Positions 18,468 to 26,347 of a stretch of 64,000 nucleotides of DNA are shown piece after piece; the stretch's first letter is position 1; every line of letters starts with the position of its first letter. The position numbers and the translations under genes were made by a program. Source of the DNA: Corynebacterium yonathiae (GTDB taxonomy: Bacteria; Actinomycetota; Actinomycetes; Mycobacteriales; Mycobacteriaceae); the NCBI RefSeq assembly GCF_022288805.1, contig NZ_JAKOPM010000001.1:1-64000 (forward strand), given 5' to 3'. Below the pieces are notes generated by a model. The model was given only the letters and a program-made list of their open reading frames with translations, was not told the origin of the DNA and did not search any database.

Positions 18468-19175
18468 ATGCTGATCGATGCCCTAAGCCTGAAATTTAAG
18501 CCCGATGACTACAGGGCAGAGCTGCCTGTCTTCGATTATTTGGCCGATCTGGGCGTCTTTAAGCTGCGGAGTCCAGTAACTGTCTTCGTGGGGGAAAACG
18601 GCATTGGTAAATCTAGTTTGCTCGCCGGCATGGCCAGTGATTTGGGTTGCTCTCCCGAAGGTGGCCGGATGAGAGATCCTGATGAAATCTTTCCCCGCAG
18701 TCCTATTCGCTGTGTTACGGAGGAAGTTATCCAGCGCGCCTATTTCCTACGCGCTGAAAAACAAGAGCATCTGATTGCACGCGGAGATTCAGCGGCCGAA
18801 CGCGCAGGCCGCTCCACCTTGTCCCAGAACGTGGATCTGTCTCGCCGCTCGCACGGACAATCCGTCTTCGACATGCTTTATGAGCACATAAACGGCCAAG
18901 GTGTATATGTTCTTGATGAGCCAGAATCTGGGCTTTCCGTTATCCGGCAGCTGGCGCTAGTGGGGGAAATAGCCCAAGCGGTTGAGAGAGGAGCGCAGGT
19001 AATCATAGCCACGCACTCACCAATTCTTTTGGCCTGCCCTGGGGCAGACATTGTGGAACTAAACGATACTGGCTTTGAGCGCATCGCCTTCGATGAGGTG
19101 GAAGCCGTGGCGGCTACCCGTGAGCTTTTAGCGGATCCTGAAGGAACCATCCGCTTTATTGTCAACCCCGAGTAA
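18468..19175 (+). CDS. AAA family ATPase (ABC/SMC-like fold)
   Basis: The 235-residue protein is a single ATPase domain. Walker A is GENGIGKSS at about residues 42-50, a signature-like SHGQSVFDML lies near 127-136, Walker B is YVLDEPESGLS near 145-155, and the switch histidine is in IIATHSPILL near 178. This pattern belongs to small stand-alone AAA-21/ABC-type ATPases of unknown function. No membrane partner or nuclease gene is adjacent. The 10-base gap after the small exported protein gene suggests cotranscription. Domain call is firm, role unknown. Confidence 0.85.
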   Translation: MLIDALSLKFKPDDYRAELPVFDYLADLGVFKLRSPVTVFVGENGIGKSSLLAGMASDLGCSPEGGRMRDPDEIFPRSPIRCVTEEVIQRAYFLRAEKQEHLIARGDSAAERAGRSTLSQNVDLSRRSHGQSVFDMLYEHINGQGVYVLDEPESGLSVIRQLALVGEIAQAVERGAQVIIATHSPILLACPGADIVELNDTGFERIAFDEVEAVAATRELLADPEGTIRFIVNPE

Positions 19176-19189
19176 CCAAGCTCTGGCCT

Positions 19190-20497
19190 TTAAGAAACCT
19201 CCACGATGGTGACAGAAGGCCCATCCTCGCCAGCGCGGCGCCGCAGGAAGTGGGTGACTACCACACCAATCATGCCGACCACCCACACGGCTAGCACCGC
19301 CGCGGAGGATGCAGTGAAATCCGGCATGGAGTAGTTAGGGGCAGCAGAGGAATGGTCCAGCACCATGCCGAAGAGCTGAGCGCCCAGCATGCCGGAGGTA
19401 AATCCGCCCATATTACCTAGGCCGGTTGCCGTGGCCACCACAGAGCGGTCCATGCGTTCGCGTACGATATCGAAACCATAATTGGCCGTTGGTGTGCATA
19501 GCGCGGTAACGAAGGACACCACCAAAATTGCGGCCAGGCCGCTGTCGGTGCCAAAGGCAAAGAAGATGAGCCAGGTCAATACGTGGACCGCTACAAATCC
19601 CAGGCTGAGCCACGGGCGGACATGCTGCGCGCGCGAAGAAATTTTGCCGTGCAGGGGGCCGACGAAGACCAAAAATACCGCCAGCAAGGTAAGCACCAGG
19701 CTGGACTTGGCCTTGGACATTTCCATCCCCTGAGTCATCATGGGCATGCCCCAAAGCATGACAAAGACGATGAGCGGGAGCATGCCGATGTAGTGGATGA
19801 AGTAGGCCTGCCATGCCACTGGGGAGCGGAATACCTTTTTCAGGCGAGCTGGGATGCTGGTGGCCTGCGAGTTGGGCGGTTCCTTTTCCACGGAGATAAT
19901 TCCCAGCTTTTCCGGTGAATCTGCCACCGCCACAATCGCGGCGATGGCCACGAGAATCCCCACTGCGCCAAGGGTAACGAAAGCGGCGGTCCAGCCGGCC
20001 GCGCCCAGCAACCACAGGAAAGGTACTGCGGAGATGAACTGGCCCATTTGCCCCAGCGACGAGGTCACCTGGGTAAACATCGGGGTGCGGTGCAGCGGGA
20101 ACCAGTAAGGAAGAATGCGCATCACGGAGAGAAACGCCGTGGCATCGCCTGCGCCAATGAGTACGCGGGCGGCAATGGCCACGCCATAGCTGGTGGTAAA
20201 GCCCAGTACTACTTGGCCTACGCCCATAATGACGGCACCGACCACCAGAAGTAGACGCGGGCCAAATTTATCGATCAAGATACCGGTGGGGATCTGGGCT
20301 AAGGCATATACGCCCAGCTGCACGGAGGTAAAGACCGCGATACGGCCGGCATCAACATCGAAGCGCTCAATTGCATCCAAGCCAGCAACGCCAAAAGAAG
20401 TGCGTCCGGTAATCGCTACGAGGTAGACCGCCATGGCGGCCACCCAAATGCCTAAAGCTTGAGTGGTAATGACTTCTCTGGGATTCGGCTGCGACAT
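19190..20497 (-). CDS. Major facilitator superfamily transporter
   Basis: The 435-residue protein has about twelve predicted membrane helices in two sets of six. The loop between helices 2 and 3 has the MFS motif in the form GILIDKFGPRLLL, and a helix-5-type stretch follows. The substrate cannot be inferred from the sequence. The gene converges with the AAA ATPase (14 bases between stops) and is divergent from thrC, with only 39 bases between the two starts, so the two promoters must overlap. AAGG lies upstream of the ATG. Confidence 0.85.
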   Translation of the reverse strand: MSQPNPREVITTQALGIWVAAMAVYLVAITGRTSFGVAGLDAIERFDVDAGRIAVFTSVQLGVYALAQIPTGILIDKFGPRLLLVVGAVIMGVGQVVLGFTTSYGVAIAARVLIGAGDATAFLSVMRILPYWFPLHRTPMFTQVTSSLGQMGQFISAVPFLWLLGAAGWTAAFVTLGAVGILVAIAAIVAVADSPEKLGIISVEKEPPNSQATSIPARLKKVFRSPVAWQAYFIHYIGMLPLIVFVMLWGMPMMTQGMEMSKAKSSLVLTLLAVFLVFVGPLHGKISSRAQHVRPWLSLGFVAVHVLTWLIFFAFGTDSGLAAILVVSFVTALCTPTANYGFDIVRERMDRSVVATATGLGNMGGFTSGMLGAQLFGMVLDHSSAAPNYSMPDFTASSAAVLAVWVVGMIGVVVTHFLRRRAGEDGPSVTIVEVS

Positions 20498-20522
20498 GGC
20501 TGATACCTTACGCTTTAACTAC

Positions 20523-20528
20523 TAAGAT
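20523..20528 (+). promoter_or_regulatory. -10 box for leaderless thrC transcript
   Basis: TAAGAT ends eight bases before the GTG start at 20537, and no ribosome site lies between, so transcription would begin at or beside the start codon. No strong -35 is visible. Confidence 0.5.
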
Positions 20529-20536
20529 TCTTTTGT

Positions 20537-21979
20537 GTGAAGTATATTTCGACCCGCGATACCGCCCGTCAGCCCGCATCTTTTACGGATATTCTGCTTG
20601 GTGGGCTTGCCCCCGATGGCGGTTTATACCTGCCAGAGAGCTACCCACAGTTAGATTCCGCCACTTTAAATTCATGGCGCAGGCTCTTAGCAGAAAAGGG
20701 CTACGCGGCACTCGCAGCCGAGGTACTTAAGCTTTTCATCGATGATATTCCAGCGCAAGACATCGAGGATATCGCCTCCCGTGCCTATACCAGTCCCAAG
20801 TTCGCAGACCCAGAGATCGTTCCCGTGACTGAACTAGGCGAGGGCCTTTTTATCGGGCACCTTTCTGAAGGGCCTACCGCGGCCTTTAAGGACATGGCCA
20901 TGCAGCTGCTGGGCGAGCTATTTGAATATGAGCTTGCCCGCCGTGGCGAGACCCTCAATATTTTGGGGGCCACCTCCGGTGATACGGGCTCCTCGGCCGA
21001 GTATGCAATGCGAAGGCGCCAGGGCATTCGCGTCTTCATGCTCACCCCAGCCGGCCGCATGACGGCCTTCCAACAGGCACAGATGTTTGGCCTGGATGAC
21101 CCGAATATCTTCAATATCGCCCTTGATGGTGTCTTTGATGATTGCCAGGACGTGGTTAAAGCTGTATCGGGCGATGCCAATTTTAAAGCCACTTACCGCA
21201 TCGGTGCGGTCAATTCCATTAACTGGGCGCGGCTTATGGCTCAGGTGGTCTACTACATTTCCTGTTGGCTAAAGGTCACCGAGACCGCCGAGCAGAAGGT
21301 TTCCTTCAGTGTTCCCACCGGCAATTTTGGTGATATTTGCGCCGGGCACATCGCCCGCCAGATGGGGCTTCCCATCGATCGCCTCATTGTGGCCACCAAT
21401 GAAAATGACGTGCTGGATGAGTTCTTCCGCACCGGAAACTACCGTCCGCGTCCAGCCGCAGAGACCTTGGCTACCTCCTCGCCGTCGATGGATATCTCCC
21501 GTGCCTCGAATTTTGAGCGCTTTGCCTTCGACTTGCTTGGCCGTGATGCAGCCGAAACCGCAGAGCTTTTCGGCACCAAGGTCAAAGAGGGCGGTTTCAG
21601 CCTCGAACGCGAAAAGGTTTCTACCGCACAGGAAAAGTACGGATTCCTGTCCGGTTCCTCCAGCCATGCCGACCGGCTTGCCACTATTAAGGACGTGTAT
21701 GAGCGTTTTAACTACTTGGCAGATCCGCACACAGCCGATGGGCTCAAGGTAGCGCGTGGCGCACAGCGCGAGGGCGTAGAGACGCCGATTGTGTGCTTGG
21801 AGACTGCACTGCCAGTGAAGTTTGCTGAGACCATCACTGAGGCCATTGGCGCTGCCCCCGAGCCGCCCGAGCGGTTTGCCGGCATCCTCGATGCCGAGCG
21901 GCACGTCAAGGACTTGCCTAATGATTCTGCGGCGGTCAAGGATTACATCACCACGTCGATTCAGAAAACGGAGGTTTAA
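20537..21979 (+). CDS. thrC: Threonine synthase
   Basis: The 480-residue protein converts O-phosphohomoserine to threonine with pyridoxal phosphate. The start MKYISTRDTARQPASFTDILLGGLAPDGGLY is the typical N terminus of long-form threonine synthases. The PLP lysine is Lys118 in TAAFKDMAMQ, and the phosphate-binding glycines are in ATSGDTGSSAE. Start is GTG at 20537 with a -10 box directly before it and no ribosome site, so the mRNA is probably leaderless. A 48-codon ORF begins four bases after the stop, behind a ribosome site within the thrC end. Confidence 0.96.
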   Translation: MKYISTRDTARQPASFTDILLGGLAPDGGLYLPESYPQLDSATLNSWRRLLAEKGYAALAAEVLKLFIDDIPAQDIEDIASRAYTSPKFADPEIVPVTELGEGLFIGHLSEGPTAAFKDMAMQLLGELFEYELARRGETLNILGATSGDTGSSAEYAMRRRQGIRVFMLTPAGRMTAFQQAQMFGLDDPNIFNIALDGVFDDCQDVVKAVSGDANFKATYRIGAVNSINWARLMAQVVYYISCWLKVTETAEQKVSFSVPTGNFGDICAGHIARQMGLPIDRLIVATNENDVLDEFFRTGNYRPRPAAETLATSSPSMDISRASNFERFAFDLLGRDAAETAELFGTKVKEGGFSLEREKVSTAQEKYGFLSGSSSHADRLATIKDVYERFNYLADPHTADGLKVARGAQREGVETPIVCLETALPVKFAETITEAIGAAPEPPERFAGILDAERHVKDLPNDSAAVKDYITTSIQKTEV

Positions 21980-21982
21980 ACC

Positions 21983-22129
21983 ATGGCTCTAGAAAATTTT
22001 GCCGGCCCAGAGCACTACACTGAGTTCGATCCGGAAAAGTTCATCCGCGATCTCAAAGCCCAGGCGGAGATGAAAGCGGAAGAGGATGACAAGGACAACG
22101 CCGGGGATGCGGACGCGGATAGTAACTAG
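21983..22129 (+). CDS. Small acidic hypothetical protein downstream of thrC
   Basis: A 48-codon ORF begins with ATG at 21983, preceded by ACGGAGG at good spacing, so it is probably translated. The product (MALENFAGPEHYTEFDPEKF, then IRDLKAQAEMKAEEDDKD and an acidic tail) is soluble, highly charged and without cysteines or known motif. It starts four bases after thrC and ends inside the 5' part of the following protease gene, which uses another frame. It may be a coupled leader or a genuine small protein. Too short for most gene finders. Confidence 0.6.
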   Translation: MALENFAGPEHYTEFDPEKFIRDLKAQAEMKAEEDDKDNAGDADADSN

Positions 22130-22940
22130 CGTCTTTGTAGCCTGCATGGCCGCGCTCCTTGTGGCCTGCAGCCCGGTGCGGGGCGGGGAAGAACCAAGTT
22201 TCTCCGCCTTGTCTTATAAAAACCTCATTCCTAATGAGTCCTATTCCCCGACCGCAGCGCCGCTCGCGCCGGGAACCGCCCTGGATCTTTCTGGTGATGA
22301 GCCGCGTGCGGGCGCCTACTTTAACTACCAGTCCTGCACGGCGGCATGGTCATTCACGCTTGCCGACGCCCGTTCGATCGCCGTCACCGCCTCCCATTGC
22401 GGCAAACCTGGAGATAAGGTCTGGGCCGGCACTGCTGACGGCGATTTTAGCTATCCCGCCGAGCCCATCGGCGAGGTCATTTACTCTGATTTCTATGCCG
22501 AAGACAGCCACGACCTCGATGTGGCCTTCATCGAGATCACTGGCAGCGCTGACTTCTATGTCCCCGGGCAAGTCAATAACAGCGTGGCTACCTCCCTAGC
22601 TCATTTGCCCCCTGAGGTATGCAAGCTTGGCCGCGTGACAGATAAGACGTGTGGAGCGCTATCCCATGACGCGGAAATGGCGCAGCTTAACTCGCAGGAT
22701 CTCCAACGGGATTCGCTGGCTGCGAGGGCGCGCGTGTGCAGCACCAACGGCGATTCCGGCGGGCCGGTCTACGGCCAGGTGGAAGGCAAGGAAACCATCG
22801 TAGGGGTAGTCTCCGGCACGACGCAACGCCTCGAAGAAGGCCTCACCTGCGAGACCACGCAGACGGAAATGGAGTTGTCTTTCACCTTGGCTACCGATAT
22901 TCAGCTGCTCGCCAAAGAGGTCTTGGGGCCCATGGCCTAA
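22107..22940 (+). CDS. Secreted trypsin-like serine protease, probable lipoprotein
   Basis: The 277-residue protein begins with a signal peptide ending in the lipobox-like LLVAC, so Cys21 is probably acylated. The catalytic triad of a chymotrypsin-like (S1) protease is visible: His97 in VTASHCG, Asp138 in HDLDVAF, and Ser217 in NGDSGGPV. Four or more further cysteines could form disulfides outside the membrane. I use the ATG at 22107; an upstream ATG at 22086 is possible and would lengthen the N terminus by seven residues. The start lies inside the small acidic ORF. Substrate unknown. Confidence 0.85.
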   Translation: MRTRIVTSVFVACMAALLVACSPVRGGEEPSFSALSYKNLIPNESYSPTAAPLAPGTALDLSGDEPRAGAYFNYQSCTAAWSFTLADARSIAVTASHCGKPGDKVWAGTADGDFSYPAEPIGEVIYSDFYAEDSHDLDVAFIEITGSADFYVPGQVNNSVATSLAHLPPEVCKLGRVTDKTCGALSHDAEMAQLNSQDLQRDSLAARARVCSTNGDSGGPVYGQVEGKETIVGVVSGTTQRLEEGLTCETTQTEMELSFTLATDIQLLAKEVLGPMA

Positions 22941-22969
22941 ATCCGCTGCGCTGGTCTACGCTTGGTGGC

Positions 22970-23515
22970 ATGCCGACTCCAGATTTTATTGTTCAGCTGC
23001 GCGAAAAGATTGGCCACGATCAGATCTTCGTGCCGGCCTGTAGCGCCGTCATTATTCGCGATGTGCCGGCAGACGCCGCGCTGTGGGAAGTTCCCTCCGT
23101 CCTGCTAGTAAAGCGTTCCGATAACGGTGTGTGGACGCCGGTGGAGGGAATCTGCGAGCCAGGTGAGGAAATTACCACCACTGCGCTGCGGGAAGTGAAA
23201 GAAGAAGTAGGGCTAGAAGCCAAGGTAGAAGCGCTCCTAGGCGTAGGGCAGTCCGGACCAGTGACCTATCCCAATGGCGATGAGTGCACCTTTATGGGCA
23301 CGGCGCTGCGTGTGTCCGTAGCGGAGGGCGCAGAGCCAGTTATCAGCGATGAAGAAAATGCCGAGGCAGGTTGGTTCTCGGTGGCGCAGCTTCCCGATAG
23401 CGTTTCACGCCGCCACCGCCTCATGATTGCTGATGCCGTAGCCCAGATGAAACATCCCCGCGGCTTTGCTCCGCGTATGGGCTGGATGAAGCGCAGCGAG
23501 CAACCGGGGCTTTAG
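22970..23515 (+). CDS. Nudix hydrolase
   Basis: The 181-residue protein has a perfect Nudix box at residues 60-82 (G-x5-E-x7-REVKEEVGL), which binds Mg2+ for hydrolysis of nucleoside diphosphate-linked substrates. Its actual substrate is not readable from the sequence. I choose the ATG at 22970, because the frame upstream is a shadow of the protease gene; there is no clear ribosome site and a TCTACGCT stretch a few bases before could be a -10 box. It converges with the 23518 gene with two bases between stops. Confidence 0.88.
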   Translation: MPTPDFIVQLREKIGHDQIFVPACSAVIIRDVPADAALWEVPSVLLVKRSDNGVWTPVEGICEPGEEITTTALREVKEEVGLEAKVEALLGVGQSGPVTYPNGDECTFMGTALRVSVAEGAEPVISDEENAEAGWFSVAQLPDSVSRRHRLMIADAVAQMKHPRGFAPRMGWMKRSEQPGL

Positions 23516-23517
23516 GT

Positions 23518-23892
23518 CTACTCTGCTGCGGCGTCGGCAAGCAGCTCGTATAGTTGCTGCGGATTGTGGGCGACGATGAGCTCTTGTGTAATGCTCTCGC
23601 ACGCTGTGGCGATGTCTTCTTCATCGCCGCAGGCAATCACCGCAGTGTTGATGGTGATTAGGACCTTGCCCTGTCGCGCCAAGTCATAAAAGAGCGGGCA
23701 ATCATCTGCAGTCCAGCGCCATGCCGTGGCATAGAAATCCTGTGCGCCTTGGCCCAGCCACGACGTCTCCAAGAGCAGATGGTCGCGGTAGAGATAGATG
23801 CCGTTTCGCTGCAAGCCGGCGAGTACCTGTCTGACTGCAGTCAGGTCCGCGCGCTCCCAAGCGATGAAGGTGATGGGGGAGGAGCTATGCAT
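23518..23892 (-). CDS. Hypothetical protein, last gene of TDT transporter operon
   Basis: The 124-residue product (MHSSSPITFIAWERADLTAV and so on) is a soluble alpha/beta-looking protein with several Trp and Tyr residues and two cysteines. I do not recognise a family. Its ATG overlaps the TAA of a 16-codon ORF (TAATG), so it should be translated by coupling from that ORF, which has the strong ribosome site. Confidence 0.7.
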   Translation of the reverse strand: MHSSSPITFIAWERADLTAVRQVLAGLQRNGIYLYRDHLLLETSWLGQGAQDFYATAWRWTADDCPLFYDLARQGKVLITINTAVIACGDEEDIATACESITQELIVAHNPQQLYELLADAAAE

Positions 23893-23942
23893 TAGCGGCG
23901 ACCGTTGCGGCGCTTCCCACGCTCAAAGCTGGCGTCTGGCAT
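23892..23942 (-). CDS. 16-codon micro-ORF coupled to the downstream gene
   Basis: An ATG at 23940-23942 is preceded by a near-perfect ribosome site (AAGGAGG, about 8 bases upstream) and opens a 16-residue frame, MPDASFERGKRRNGRR, that ends in TAA overlapping the ATG of the 124-residue gene. The product would be strongly basic. It is too short for usual gene finding. It could be a real microprotein, a translation-coupling leader, or a remnant start of the downstream protein. The 24-base gap to the transporter stop points to one operon. Confidence 0.5.
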   Translation of the reverse strand: MPDASFERGKRRNGRR

Positions 23943-23966
23943 AGTGGTTGCTCCTCCTTGCTATTT

Positions 23967-24938
23967 TTATTGACCTGTGTCGATGAGTGGCTCTTCCGGG
24001 CCTGTTTCCTTTTTGCCTTCCCACACCCAGCTGAGGAAGCGGGTGGAGCAAAGCAGCCAGTGTGCGGTGAGGAGAACAGGGATGGTGAGCGCAATGGCGT
24101 CGATAAGCTCGGAGCCATTGACCAATGCCAGCTGGTGGCCACCCATGCTGACGGTTCCCGGCGGGAACGTGCACGACCACCAAGCAGGGGAGTACGGAAC
24201 CCACCGCGCCACATTGGGGTAGAAGGTAAACATCGCGTAGATGGACAGAGGAATGGCGATAATGAGGGCAGTAACGCCGTAGTAAATGGATACTGGGCCG
24301 GGGAAGAGAATCTGCATAGCCGTGGTGGACTGGCCTACTACGCCCAGTGGTACCCAGGCGGTAGCTGATTTCGCGCCGGTGAAATCCACCTTGCCATGCC
24401 ATGCGGCCCAGTACACGCGAGCAAAGGTTGGTACCGCCGTTACCAGGGACATGAAGAAAAATATTGTGCCCATCACGTGGTACATCGGGCCGTAATCGTG
24501 GGCCAGCCAGCCGGACACGGACGCCGAAATCATAGGACCAACTAGCGGCAGGCCCCAGGTGAACTTCGGCTCGCCATCAAAGCGCGTGAGCTGGATAGCC
24601 CACGTAATGACCGTAACCGGACCACCGATCCAAAACCCTACGAGGCGGAAGGTAGGAATATCCGTAAGACCAGAAAGCGCGGCACCGAGCGCCAAGATTC
24701 CGATAAAGAACATGGACCATTCCGCCATAGTGGTGCGCTCGAAGCTGGGGTGGCGGTAGCGCAAGAAACCCGCGGTGAGAACGACAAAGATGACGCACGC
24801 AATGGCGGCAAAAATGCCGGCCAGGATCATCAAGCTTTCTTCCACGAGCAGGCGCGAAACGATGGAGGTGCCCATGAGGCTGCCTCCCCACGCGGGGCCA
24901 GGGGCTGGGAGTTGGCGGAATCTATCAGTCACACCCAC
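23967..24938 (-). CDS. TDT family (tellurite-resistance/dicarboxylate type) transporter
   Basis: The 323-residue membrane protein has about nine to ten hydrophobic helices and begins with PAPGPAWGGSLMGTSI, similar to the GPAW...MGTG start of TDT/SLAC1-type transporters. Members move C4-dicarboxylates, sulfite, tellurite-related anions or chloride; the substrate is not readable here. Its stop is followed after 24 bases by a 16-codon ORF and a hypothetical gene in the same direction. The ATG at 24936-24938 has no striking ribosome site. Confidence 0.85.
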   Translation of the reverse strand: MGVTDRFRQLPAPGPAWGGSLMGTSIVSRLLVEESLMILAGIFAAIACVIFVVLTAGFLRYRHPSFERTTMAEWSMFFIGILALGAALSGLTDIPTFRLVGFWIGGPVTVITWAIQLTRFDGEPKFTWGLPLVGPMISASVSGWLAHDYGPMYHVMGTIFFFMSLVTAVPTFARVYWAAWHGKVDFTGAKSATAWVPLGVVGQSTTAMQILFPGPVSIYYGVTALIIAIPLSIYAMFTFYPNVARWVPYSPAWWSCTFPPGTVSMGGHQLALVNGSELIDAIALTIPVLLTAHWLLCSTRFLSWVWEGKKETGPEEPLIDTGQ

Positions 24939-25103
24939 ATGTTAATTTCTTTCGGTCGGGCTATCAGAACTTTGCTGTCGTTATTACTGGTGAGAACCCT
25001 CGCTAAGTGTGCTTTTAGGGGCGGGGGTCAAGCCCGCAGGAATGTGTGTCTGGGATCGCAAGAAAAGGCTGGGGTACCGTTGTGCGTTCATACACCAAGG
25101 CGG

Positions 25104-26009
25104 CTATGAATGATGAGGATTCGCTATACCTTGGTGGAAAGCCGGATTTCGTTCGACCAGCTCCATATACTCATCCAAAAATCCAACCCACGAATTCGTC
25201 AGAAAGAGAAAGTTATCAAGGGCTACAATTACTGCTAGTAGTGAGTTCTCGCCATAATTTTGACCTAAAACTTTCTCAGCACGTCGTTTCGTAGCATTGG
25301 ATACTGCAGGTTGGTCCAAAACGAAACTGTTCCATAACCGAGCTGAGTGAGCACACTTATTTCTCACGAATGTAAAAGAGCGCAATTGGCGCGCTAAATA
25401 TTGTTTCTTTACGCCAAGAATGGAACAAGTCTTTGCGTAAACTCGGTTGTTGTCGTTTCGGAAGCTTACTGCTTTCGACAACGTACCAAAGGACAGTGCC
25501 TCGACTGCCACCCAAATTGGAACATCGTAAACCCACCTTTCAGCGTCGGATCCTGAGTCCTTTTGGTATTTGTGGAGGTATGGTTCCTTAGACCGCTTGA
25601 GCTCACTGATAATTAGATCGTGGGTGGGCCTCATAGCCGGATTTGGTGGGCGCCGGTAAGCAGTGGGCTGAAGATACTTCTCATAAGGAGAATGGATTTC
25701 ACCTTCGCTGAGAGCAAAGGCCGTCCTGGCCGCAAGCTCTGCTTCTTGGAGACCGCGGAAAAGGAGAGAACGAAGTTCGATGTCCAACCGGTAGATGTTA
25801 ACTATTTCATCCCACTGGGTGCCAAGAACGAATCTGGCTTCGTCCCCAGCTATGTCTTCTTGGAAGTACCGCATGTAGCCCGAAAAGCGGTAATAATTTT
25901 GGCGCTCAAGGAAATCTTTAGCAGATTTTTCGGAAGGAAGGATTAACCCGCGTTGCTGAATTAAACCTACTTGCTCTTGAATGCTTAGGAACTTCTTCCT
26001 GCGGTTCAT
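25104..26009 (-). CDS. Abi family protein (Abi_2; abortive-infection phage resistance)
   Basis: The 301-residue protein matches the AbiD/AbiF family: QNYYRFSGYMRYF near the N terminus, DIELRSLLFRGLQEAELAAR in the middle, and PIWVAVEALSFGTLSKAV. The C-terminal part has RNKCAHSARLWN (Arg216, His221), the R-x4-H motif of HEPN-type RNases, so an RNA-cleaving activity that stops infected cells is plausible. I start at ATG 26007-26009, six bases after a TATGCT -10 box (leaderless). The gene is visibly more AT-rich than its neighbours and is not part of the conserved corynebacterial order, which suggests horizontal acquisition. No partner gene is adjacent. Confidence 0.85.
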   Translation of the reverse strand: MNRRKKFLSIQEQVGLIQQRGLILPSEKSAKDFLERQNYYRFSGYMRYFQEDIAGDEARFVLGTQWDEIVNIYRLDIELRSLLFRGLQEAELAARTAFALSEGEIHSPYEKYLQPTAYRRPPNPAMRPTHDLIISELKRSKEPYLHKYQKDSGSDAERWVYDVPIWVAVEALSFGTLSKAVSFRNDNNRVYAKTCSILGVKKQYLARQLRSFTFVRNKCAHSARLWNSFVLDQPAVSNATKRRAEKVLGQNYGENSLLAVIVALDNFLFLTNSWVGFLDEYMELVERNPAFHQGIANPHHS

Positions 26010-26015
26010 TGCTTC

Positions 26016-26021
26016 AGCATA
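26016..26021 (-). promoter_or_regulatory. -10 box for leaderless Abi gene
   Basis: TATGCT on the minus strand, with a TTG-C before it as an extended -10, ends six bases before the ATG at 26009; no ribosome site fits between. Confidence 0.5.
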
Positions 26022-26347
26022 GCAAAGCCCCCCTCTCATATTGAGCTGTTCCTATGGGAAGCTTGGAGGGGGTATCGATTGACTAAAGTATAGCTCAAAA
26101 TGCGCAATTTAAGTAATCATTTGCGCAAAATTTTGTTCTCGGGCCACGAATTTGGAAAACGCTGCGGTAGTCAATTAACAAGGAGTGGCCACCGCTAAGA
26201 ATTAAGGGCGCTTGTCAATAGTGGGTGTAAAACCTCTGAATCCAAAGTGCACAGAGGATCTGCAAAGCCCCCAAAGGCCACTCAGCAATATGGGGGCCTA
26301 GGATGGCGCATAGCTGGTGGCGAGAGGGGGCGTCGGCTAGCGCAGCC
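26022..26347. other. AT-rich intergenic region between Abi gene and glnA1
   Basis: About 320 bases without a gene. It is notably AT-rich at 26080-26180. On the minus strand after glnA1 a possible terminator pairs GCCCCC (rc of 26292-26297) with GGGGGC (rc of 26267-26272), followed by TTTGC. No repeat or attachment site was recognised. Confidence 0.4.

Noticed and set aside
26267..26297. CRISPR or attachment-site-like repeats near the Abi gene
   Set aside because: Only one weak inverted repeat is present, with no regular spacing and no integrase nearby.
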